Source: Planctomycetes bacterium GWF2_41_51 (GTDB taxonomy: Bacteria > Planctomycetota > Phycisphaerae > Sedimentisphaerales > UBA12454). Taken from it: a stretch of DNA of 60,154 nucleotides. Within the stretch, counting starts at the first letter, position 1, and every line of letters starts with the position of its first letter. A model generated the notes under the pieces. The model searched no databases, was not told where the DNA came from, and was given only the letters and a program-made list of their open reading frames with translations. The position numbers and the translations under genes were made by a program. Location of the stretch: the NCBI GenBank assembly GCA_001825665.1, contig MHXZ01000119.1, positions 1 to 60,154 on the forward strand, in the 5' to 3' direction. Positions 53,245 to 60,154 of this stretch are shown here, in pieces.

Positions 53245-53371
53245 TTTTTGTTGATTTTTGCAAAATATTTGCGTAAATTAATATATTATTTGATTCCTAC
53301 GTATTAAAATCGTTAACGAGTAAAAACATTCGAATGTGTATTCGAAATCCATGAAAGAGAAAGGTGAATAA

Positions 53372-55177
53372 ATGTTATACCCAAGGGAAAGTGAAACTCG
53401 TCAGGTCAAGGATTTATCGGGTATTTGGAATTTTAAAATAGATAAGAATAATGAAGGTTTTGTAAAAAAATGGTTTTCTCAACCTCTTGGAAATACGATG
53501 GAGATGCCTGTTCCTGCCAGCTACAATGACATTACACAGGACAAGTATATCAGGGATCACGTCGGCTACGTATGGTATGAAAAAGTTTTCTTTGTGCCAA
53601 AAGATTGGCGTGATTGCCGAACGGTCTTGAGGGTAGGCAGTGCAAGTCATCATGCCACCGTATGGATTAACGGCAAAGAAGTTGTATCACATAGGGGCGG
53701 TTTTTTACCTTTTGAAGGTGATATATCTGAAGTTGTCCAATTCGGCAATGCAAATCGAGTAACATTGGCAGTTGATAATACTCTTGATAATTATACGCTT
53801 CCCCGTGGCGAAATTCAGACATCTAAAGATGAAATGCACCCTGAAAATCATCGTGTTCTAGTTAATTTCTGCGATTTCTATAATTATAGCGGCATTCATA
53901 GACCAGTAAGATTAATTTTGACGCCCAAAATATATATTGCAGATGTTATTGTAACAACTGATATAAACGAGACCGATGGAATTATTGATTACAAAGTTAT
54001 TATTAATGGTAGTGCTGCTTCGATTCAAATTAATCTGCTAGATAAAGATGGCCATATTGTAATACATGGACAAGGTGCCAAAGGTCGCCTGGAAGTCAAA
54101 AACGCAAAGCTCTGGGAACCCCGTAATGCATATTTGTACACAATGGAAATGAAAGCTTTTGCAGAGAATGGCAGTCTAATCGACGTTTACCGTCTGCCTG
54201 TCGGCATACGAACTATTAAAGTAACTGATAAACAATTTCTGATCAATGGCAAACCTTTTTATTTCAAAGGATTTGGCAAACACGAAGATTCTGACATTCG
54301 CGGTAAAGGTCACGATGATGTAATTAACACTAAAGATTTCAACTTGATGAAATGGATAGGTGCCAATTCTTTTCGAACTTCACATTATCCTTATTCAGAA
54401 GAAATTATGAATATGGCTGACCGTTTGGGTATTGTTGTTATTGATGAATGCCCCGCTGTTGGTTTAGGCGATGTGCCTGCTAATCCTCCAATCTTTACAG
54501 AAGAAAGAATAAACGGCAAAGGTATGGAGCACCATTTGCAGGTAATGCGCGAAATGATTCAACGAGATAAAAATCATCCGTGTGTTGTTATGTGGAGTTT
54601 GGCAAATGAATCCAGCACTTGGGAGAAAAACTCTATTAAGTATTTCAAGAGAATTATAGATGAAACTCGCAAACTTGATCCTACAAGAATGGTCACAATA
54701 GTACTACATTCCATGCCCGGCCAAAAAGGAATTCAGCCAGAATTACGTGAGAGAGGCATTTGCAAATATTTGGATGTAGTATGCGTAAACAGATACTTCT
54801 CATGGTACTTAGATTCCGGACAGTTGGATTTGATTCCCTTACAACTTGAGTACGATATGAAACAGTGGTATAAACGATTTAATAAACCAGTTTTACTGAC
54901 TGAATATGGAGCTGATACCATTGCCGGCCTTCATCAGGACCCGCCGGTAATGTTTACTGAAGAATATCAGTGTGAAATGCTCGATCTTTATCATAAAACC
55001 CTCGATAAACTGGACTTTGCAATTGGTGAACATGTATGGAATTTCGCAGATTTTGCAACTAAGCAAAGAATTGTTAGAGCAGTCGGCAATAAAAAAGGCA
55101 TCTTCACACGTCAGCGTCAGCCAAAGAGCGCCGCATTCCTATTAAAAAAACGATGGGAAAATTTTTCCAAATATTAG
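53372..55177 (+). CDS. GH2 family glycosidase (beta-glucuronidase-like), second copy
   Basis: The 601-residue protein shows LSGIWNFKIDKNNEGF, WYEKVFFVPKDWRD, ATVWINGKEVVSHRGGFLPF and NFCDFYNYSGIHRPVRLIL, all as in beta-glucuronidases. The barrel then begins at LINGKPFYFKGFGKHEDSD. The acid/base motif is WSLANES rather than the usual NEP, a conservative change. The nucleophile motif is LLTEYGADT. EHVWNFADFATKQ and GIFTRQRQPKSAAF close the protein. There is no signal peptide. GAGAAAGG precedes ATG. It heads a GH2/URO-D/SSS operon and is paralogous to 29905-31662. Confidence 0.88.
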   Translation: MLYPRESETRQVKDLSGIWNFKIDKNNEGFVKKWFSQPLGNTMEMPVPASYNDITQDKYIRDHVGYVWYEKVFFVPKDWRDCRTVLRVGSASHHATVWINGKEVVSHRGGFLPFEGDISEVVQFGNANRVTLAVDNTLDNYTLPRGEIQTSKDEMHPENHRVLVNFCDFYNYSGIHRPVRLILTPKIYIADVIVTTDINETDGIIDYKVIINGSAASIQINLLDKDGHIVIHGQGAKGRLEVKNAKLWEPRNAYLYTMEMKAFAENGSLIDVYRLPVGIRTIKVTDKQFLINGKPFYFKGFGKHEDSDIRGKGHDDVINTKDFNLMKWIGANSFRTSHYPYSEEIMNMADRLGIVVIDECPAVGLGDVPANPPIFTEERINGKGMEHHLQVMREMIQRDKNHPCVVMWSLANESSTWEKNSIKYFKRIIDETRKLDPTRMVTIVLHSMPGQKGIQPELRERGICKYLDVVCVNRYFSWYLDSGQLDLIPLQLEYDMKQWYKRFNKPVLLTEYGADTIAGLHQDPPVMFTEEYQCEMLDLYHKTLDKLDFAIGEHVWNFADFATKQRIVRAVGNKKGIFTRQRQPKSAAFLLKKRWENFSKY

Positions 55178-55218
55178 TATTTGCAGAAACAATTCTTTAT
55201 TCAAAAATGGAAATATAA

Positions 55219-56205
55219 ATGAATAGTCGAAAAATCATAAAAGCTGTCATTAACTTCAAGAATCCTCCTCGTATTGGTATGGTTTTACCCGAACCTTACC
55301 CTAACGATTTTCTTATTGGCAGAAGGACAGAATCCAATCCTCAAATTTTACCACCAGAGAGAAGTGAATTAAGACGTTGGAAAGACGAATGGGGTGTGAC
55401 ATGGGCATCTTTGACTGAATTCGATAAAGGAGAGGTGGTATTGGGAGCAATAAATGACTGGAAAAATCTTAAACATTATTATCCTCCTGACTTGGGGAAG
55501 AAAAGTGATTATGCAGAAGCAACAAAATTATTTGCTGAAACTCAAAAGTTCAGGATTGGTTTTATTCCAGGCTTCACATTTAGTGTAGCGAGAAAACTGC
55601 GTAAACTTGAAGATTACCTTTGTGATGTGGTTTTGGAACGGCAGAAAATTGATAAATTACATAATTTAATCAGAAATGAATTATTAAAAGCTATTGACAG
55701 TTTTTCTGAAGCTGGAGCGGATGCGATTATGTTTTGTGAAGATTGGGGCACACAGAATCAATTATTTGTATCGCCCGATATGTGGAGAGAAATATTCAGA
55801 CCTGAATTTCAAATTCTTGCAGGACGTATACATGATCATGGAATGAATGTAATTATGCATTCTTGCGGCAAGATTACATCAATTATTGGTGATTTGATCC
55901 AATGTGGCATTGATTGTTTGCAATTTGATCAACCAAGATTACATGGAATTGAAATATTATCCGAAAACTACGGCGGCAAAGTAACATTTTGGTGCCCTGT
56001 TGATGTGCAGAAAACTTTACCAACGCAGGATTCAGAGTTAATCACTAATGAAGCAAAATTCCTCATCGAAAAATTCGGGTCTTTCGGAGGTGGATTTATC
56101 GCCGGTTATTATACTAACAATGAAGCTATCGGAATCACACCAGATATTCAAAAGATTGCTTCTGAATCTTTTTTAAAGTTCGGATGCAGTGGTAACTTCA
56201 AGTAA
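55219..56205 (+). CDS. URO-D superfamily protein (HSCG type)
   Basis: The 328-residue protein starts MNSRKIIKAVINFKNPPRIG and carries KDEWGVTWASLTEFDKGE, FCEDWGTQNQLFVSPDMW, IMHSCGKITSIIGDLIQCG with the H-x-C motif, and FWCPVDVQKTLPTQDSEL, where FWCPVD supplies another Cys. It is 41 bases after the GH2 gene and 51 bases before the SSS start. The GH2/URO-D/SSS order suggests that the substrate enters by this transporter. A methyl-transfer role on a glycan-derived compound is possible but unproven. Confidence 0.8.
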   Translation: MNSRKIIKAVINFKNPPRIGMVLPEPYPNDFLIGRRTESNPQILPPERSELRRWKDEWGVTWASLTEFDKGEVVLGAINDWKNLKHYYPPDLGKKSDYAEATKLFAETQKFRIGFIPGFTFSVARKLRKLEDYLCDVVLERQKIDKLHNLIRNELLKAIDSFSEAGADAIMFCEDWGTQNQLFVSPDMWREIFRPEFQILAGRIHDHGMNVIMHSCGKITSIIGDLIQCGIDCLQFDQPRLHGIEILSENYGGKVTFWCPVDVQKTLPTQDSELITNEAKFLIEKFGSFGGGFIAGYYTNNEAIGITPDIQKIASESFLKFGCSGNFK

Positions 56206-56256
56206 AATTATAAAAACAGCTAATTGTCATGGAACTGTATGCGGAAGGACAAGGTT

Positions 56257-58335
56257 ATGCGTATTTGGGGTTTACATATTATTGATATATTTATCTTATT
56301 GTCTTATCTCTTTGGAATGTTAATTATCGGAAAGATTTGGACAAAAAAAGTAAAAAACACTTCAGACTATTTTCTTGCAGATCGAAAAACTGGAAGACTT
56401 CTTCAATTCTTTCTCGGTTTTGGTTCAAAAACTGATGCAAGCGGCGCTGTTATGGTAAGCAGCGAAGTTTATCGGCAAGGAGTTGGTGGAGTATGGTGGG
56501 CGTTTCAAATGGTTTTTGTCACACCATTTTTCTGGTTCTTCTATGTTTGGGGCCGTCGCGTCAGACTTACAACCAATGCCGATTTATATGTTGACCGGCT
56601 TCAAAGCAGGTTTTTGGCCGCGACCTATGCGGTAATATTACTATTTATAGTTTTTGTCACTTGCGGTTTTGGATTTTTGGTATCTTATAAAACAATGTCG
56701 GCCTTATTACCGAAACCTCCAGCTCAATATACCACTGTTGAAAGTCAACAGGTAAAAGATTTTCATGAATATCAAGATTTAAAAAGATTATACGATACCG
56801 GAAAACTGCCTCAATTAAAATGTGCACGATTTGAAGTATTGCAAAATATGGAGAAAAGAGGCCAATTGAGGTCTTATGTTTCGTATCTTAGACCGCTGCC
56901 TTTTTATATTGTTTACGGTGGCGTTATTTTTGCCATAATTATGGGTGGTTTAGGAGCCGCCGCAGTTTCCGACGCAATTCAATCAATCCTTGTCATGGTT
57001 TTTTCGTTCATTATTTTACCTTTCGGTTTAGTCAAATTAGGAGGGTTTTCAGGATTACACCAAAAAGTGGCTGATAATATGTTCAATATGTTCAATCATT
57101 TTGACACAAGCGAATATACATGGTATTCGGTTGCTGCTATTGTTTTTCTCAGCCTTTTATCTTTTGGAGGTGGCAGTGTTACAGTCGCCGGCGCTGCAAA
57201 GGACGAAAATGCGGCAAGAATTGGTTCCGTTAGCGGAGCTTTTGCGAAGAGATTCGTTACAATTGGTTGGGTTTTGTGCGGACTTGTTGCGGTTGGGCTT
57301 TATGGTGGGCAAATCGCGGATCCTGACGCAGTTTGGGGTACATTAACTGTGAAACTGCTATGTCCAGGTGCGATAGGATTAATGCTTGCAGGAATTCTTG
57401 CAGCCCAGATATCGGCTGCCGACGTACTTGTAATAACTCAATCTGCGCTTTTTGTTAAGAATATCTATACGCCATTATTGCCTAATCGATCTGAAAAGCA
57501 TTATGTATTTGCAGGGCGAGTATTCATAATAGTACTGCTGGTATCAGGTATCTTTATGGCGCTTTTTTTCAATAAATTTGGAATAATTTCCATTCTAAAA
57601 GATGTGCTTTCTGCTATGACCTTTTTGGGCACTTCGGCCTATCTTGTTTATTTGTGGAGAAGATTGACCGTGCCGGCGGTATTTTCAAGTTGGTTAATAT
57701 GCCTGATTATCATTGGTATAGCTCCTCGCTTATTGCCAGAGTTCAAAAGCATAAGATGTTCAGAATCATTTTTACTGAAGACCGAAGAAATCACTATTGA
57801 ATCAAGAACCGTTGAAGGGAGTAATGATAACGAAATATCTCATAAAAAAGTTATACCATCGAATGTGATATTTTTTGATGCTGTGGCACGTTGCAAACCA
57901 AATGATCCCAATTCGAAATTAGAGGGAATCGGACGATTCAACATTGAACAATACATCTTATATCATCTTGGAGTGCCAGTCAAGTCTTTCAGTAAAGCTG
58001 GACTATTGACATCACGTATGATTTTCGATGCCGTGTTCCCGCTTTCGCTGATGATATTCATAAGCTATTGTACCAAACCACCCCATAAAACCATCGTAGA
58101 TCGTTTTTATGCAAAAATGAAAACCCCGGTATCTTCAAATCCTGAAGAGGATGCCAGAGAAATAGAAAAAAGTTTTGTTAACCCAACTCGATTTGATCAT
58201 CTTAAACTTTTTCCAAAATCGAATTGGGAATTCTGCAAATGGACAAAATCTGATACAATAGGCTTCTTACTATGTTGGGGTGGAGTAGCTTTTGTATTGG
58301 TTTTGTTATGGGCTATATTAAATGTAGGGAAATAA
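56257..58335 (+). CDS. Sodium/solute symporter with long charged insert, second copy
   Basis: The ATG at 56257 follows GGAAGGACAAGG; earlier in-frame ATG/TTG codons lack a good ribosome site. The sequence shows IIDIFILLSYLFGMLIIGKI and NTSDYFLADRKTGRLLQF. Then comes a hydrophilic insert of about 60 residues (TTVESQQVKDFHEYQDLKRL and on) between early membrane segments, and a C-terminal DRFYAKMKTPVSSN plus EIEKSFVNPTRF. A further non-membrane stretch (FKSIRCSESFLLKTEEITIE) follows segment 12 or so. The same special features occur in the transporter at 25706-27889. It is probably the uptake system for the product of the neighbouring GH2 pathway. Confidence 0.85.
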   Translation: MRIWGLHIIDIFILLSYLFGMLIIGKIWTKKVKNTSDYFLADRKTGRLLQFFLGFGSKTDASGAVMVSSEVYRQGVGGVWWAFQMVFVTPFFWFFYVWGRRVRLTTNADLYVDRLQSRFLAATYAVILLFIVFVTCGFGFLVSYKTMSALLPKPPAQYTTVESQQVKDFHEYQDLKRLYDTGKLPQLKCARFEVLQNMEKRGQLRSYVSYLRPLPFYIVYGGVIFAIIMGGLGAAAVSDAIQSILVMVFSFIILPFGLVKLGGFSGLHQKVADNMFNMFNHFDTSEYTWYSVAAIVFLSLLSFGGGSVTVAGAAKDENAARIGSVSGAFAKRFVTIGWVLCGLVAVGLYGGQIADPDAVWGTLTVKLLCPGAIGLMLAGILAAQISAADVLVITQSALFVKNIYTPLLPNRSEKHYVFAGRVFIIVLLVSGIFMALFFNKFGIISILKDVLSAMTFLGTSAYLVYLWRRLTVPAVFSSWLICLIIIGIAPRLLPEFKSIRCSESFLLKTEEITIESRTVEGSNDNEISHKKVIPSNVIFFDAVARCKPNDPNSKLEGIGRFNIEQYILYHLGVPVKSFSKAGLLTSRMIFDAVFPLSLMIFISYCTKPPHKTIVDRFYAKMKTPVSSNPEEDAREIEKSFVNPTRFDHLKLFPKSNWEFCKWTKSDTIGFLLCWGGVAFVLVLLWAILNVGK

Positions 58336-58336
58336 T

Positions 58337-58574
58337 ATGAATTCTAAACAAAGAGTAAAGGCGATATTTTGAAAAGAAAAAAACGAATTATACCGAACTT
58401 GGTTTTTTGCCATAGATTCAAATAATGCTTCAAAAGTCAGGGGGCGCGGAAACATATTGGCTGGTAAAAAGCAAAATGCCATATCCTTTGGGAAGGCAAG
58501 CGATGAGGTTATACGGAGTATTGCGTAGAGTTATATAAAAAAGTTGGATATTATAGACGTTACTCCTCTTTAGA
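58337..58574 (+). pseudogene. URO-D gene remnant (start only)
   Basis: MNSKQRVKAIF and then a stop. This is the standard first dozen residues of the superfamily (compare MNSKKTVKLAL and MNSRKIIKAVI in the two plus-strand URO-D genes). After the stop only scattered open stretches remain. It directly follows the SSS stop, as a fourth operon member would. Confidence 0.5.
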
Positions 58575-59102
58575 CTATATCTTGCCAGTCATTCTCAATA
58601 TTTGAGCGCCGGTTTTTTCAATTATCTCACATTCTTTTTGAACACTCGGCGTATAAACAAAATTTTCAGCATAGCCAAAAAAAACTTTATTTTTATTCAC
58701 CGCGGCAACGATTTTATTAAGCGTTACACAAACGGCATCAAGCATTCGCTGTTTATCATCTTTATCGCCTTGATAAGACGCATCAGCATTTTTTGGGCCG
58801 AAGTAACCAGTAAGCGGTTTTTCGCAAATTATACCTTTACCCAGCTGTGCCGCAGATATTATTGTTTCACTATGAACATAAGTCGGAGAGCATATATCAA
58901 CCACATCAACATTTTTTATCAATGCTTCTGAATCATCAAAAACAGCTATGCCATATTGATTTCCGAATGATTTTCGGCTTTGGATGTGAAGACTTGTAAC
59001 ACCTGCAAGTTCCACTTCTACACCATAAATTCTCTTCAGGCATTCACAATGAAATTTGCCCGCAAAACCTGCTCCGATTATGCCAACCTTTATTTTTTTC
59101 AC
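58575..59102 (-). pseudogene. Gfo/Idh/MocA oxidoreductase, C-terminally truncated
   Basis: The N-terminal Rossmann domain is intact: KVGIIGAGFAGKFHCECL (GxGxxG), VDVVDICSPTYVHSETIISA and GIICEKPLTGYFG with the E-K-P motif. FFGYAENFVYTPSVQ follows. The frame stops at RMTGKI after 175 residues, where relatives of about 380 residues go on with a second, substrate-binding domain. The break lies at the junction with the decayed URO-D remnant, which suggests a deletion. Translation would begin at GTG. Without the second domain it is unlikely to be active. Confidence 0.7.
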
Positions 59103-59111
59103 GACAATTCT

Positions 59112-60136
59112 CTAATATTTACCATCTTGTGTTTCAAAATGTGTTGGCTTACCGCTTGTTTGGCCGCCTTTCTGCACCCAATCTGCAATCCATTCGATAA
59201 TTTTCCCAATCGGAACCGATGGATTTCCAAATATGCTATTTGCTTTTGCAGCATTATTTATATAGCCTTTACCGTTTTCTGTTCCTGTTATTTTAGATTC
59301 TTTGCCAAGCAATTCTCCAAATCGTTTTGCAATCCATCTGACCGACAAAATCTCCGGGCCTGTAACATTTAATATAGATGCCGGAATTGCCGCACAATCA
59401 AAACTCCTTAAAACCTGGTCGCAGCAATCGCCCTGCCATATACCATTCATAAAACCTGTTGTTACATCCACCGGCTCACCATTCAATACCTTTGTGGCGA
59501 TATCAACCAGAACTCCATATCTTAATTCAAGGGCATAATTAAGCCTGATTTGAACAACTTTTTCACCTTTTCCGCTGCATAATAATCAAACATTCTTTCT
59601 CTGCCCAAACAACTCATCGCATATTCGCCTATGGGGTTAGGCGCATCTGCTTCAGTTGAGCCGCCAGTATAAACATCAACAATAGGATAAACACAACCTG
59701 TTGAAAAAACCGCAATCCTGGATTTTGTAAAAACATCCGCGACATTGTGCGGGATCATTACGTTAATCGCCCATGTAATCCATTCGGTGTCGCTTGAGCC
59801 GAACTTTCTACCGGCCATATAAACTATATTTTTCGCTTTTGGAAGATTGCTTACTTCTTTCCAGTCAAGCATATTACATTGAATTGTTTTTATCCCCTGT
59901 TTCTTTAAATCATCCAGAGGCTGAACATCAACTGCTATTATATCCTTTTTAATTTTTGCTTCATCAACCGCCCTCTTTGCCATCATCACCATTGTAGGCC
60001 CTATTTTACCACTGGCTCCGAGAATCATTATATCCCCATCGAGGCTTTTTACATATTCCACCAGACCGGCCGACGGTCTCGAAAGCAATTCTTCTAACTG
60101 TTCTACATTCTCAATTCTTTGAGGCAAATTAAGCAT
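59112..60136 (-). pseudogene. NAD-dependent epimerase/dehydratase, frameshifted
   Basis: The first part (60136 down to about 59570) has ILGASGKIGPTMVMMAKRAV, a Rossmann start of extended SDR enzymes, and AVFSTGCVYPIVDV and GEYAMSCLGRERMFDYY with the Tyr-x3-Lys-like region. At about 59566-59573, in a run of A residues, one base seems to be missing. The next frame continues GEKVVQIRLNYALELRYG and runs to NVTGPEILSVRWIAKRFGE and the end at 59112. A single added base would restore a 340-residue enzyme, so this may be a sequencing error rather than a real pseudogene. It neighbours the truncated Gfo/Idh/MocA gene. Confidence 0.75.
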
Positions 60137-60154
60137 TTCTAAACTCCAAAAAAC

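Overview
The window is AT-rich bacterial DNA that looks like a polysaccharide-degrading planctomycete of the Phycisphaerae/Sedimentisphaerales type. This is inference from gene content, as no rRNA or core gene is present. The pointers are exported proteins with LamG domains ending in a CGxWGY linker plus one dockerin-like EF-hand (D-x-N-x-D-C-x-V-D-F-x-D), PEP-CTERM tails, single pseudopilins with an FTLVELLVVI N-terminus, GH172 (DUF2961) enzymes, Na+/solute symporters, and many uroporphyrinogen-decarboxylase-superfamily (URO-D) proteins.

Region A (about 0.1-4 kb) is a scarred left edge. It holds two URO-D genes (one apparently lacking its 5' end), a tRNA-Asn-like 3' half, an array of 10-bp repeats, a DDE transposase and a transposase remnant.

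Region B (4-24.2 kb) is one long minus-strand run that reads as a sialic-acid and glycan locus. From its upstream end it contains a GntR/LacI-type regulator, a pseudopilin, a LamG PEP-CTERM protein, a LamG/dockerin-like protein, GH172, a sialidase with LamG and dockerin-like tail, an N-acetylneuraminate-lyase-like aldolase, a second sialidase, GH172, a kelch (NanM-like) domain fused to an SSS transporter, GH1, two URO-D proteins and a third sialidase. Remnants of one transposase family, in the same orientation, lie on both sides (3.75-3.97 and 25.0-25.34 kb), each close to a 10-bp-period repeat array.

Region C (25.7-45.3 kb, minus strand) holds two blocks. The first is SSS, alginate-lyase-like/LamG, GH2, URO-D, DUF2264, SSS and alginate-lyase-like. 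The second is an exported set: LamG/dockerin-like proteins, a pseudopilin, a LamG PEP-CTERM protein and a third alginate-lyase-like protein. Region D (45.6-58.3 kb) starts with a divergent LacI regulator, then URO-D plus L-rhamnose mutarotase, two decayed genes (sialate-O-acetylesterase-like and DUF1961), two exported beta-helix proteins, and a GH2/URO-D/SSS operon. The enzymes of C and D suggest a glycan containing uronic acid and possibly rhamnose. A 14-bp near-palindrome (TGmAA-N4-TTkCA) precedes five transcription units around the LacI gene and is a candidate operator.

Region E (58.3-60.1 kb) is decaying: a URO-D start remnant, a truncated Gfo/Idh/MocA oxidoreductase and a frameshifted NAD-dependent epimerase.

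Exported enzymes would cut the glycan, SSS transporters would import the sugars, and the lyase and mutarotase would process them. The role of the seven URO-D proteins plus one remnant is not explained by any known pathway visible here. They carry either H-x-C or H-S-D metal-site-like motifs and sit beside transporters and glycosidases.
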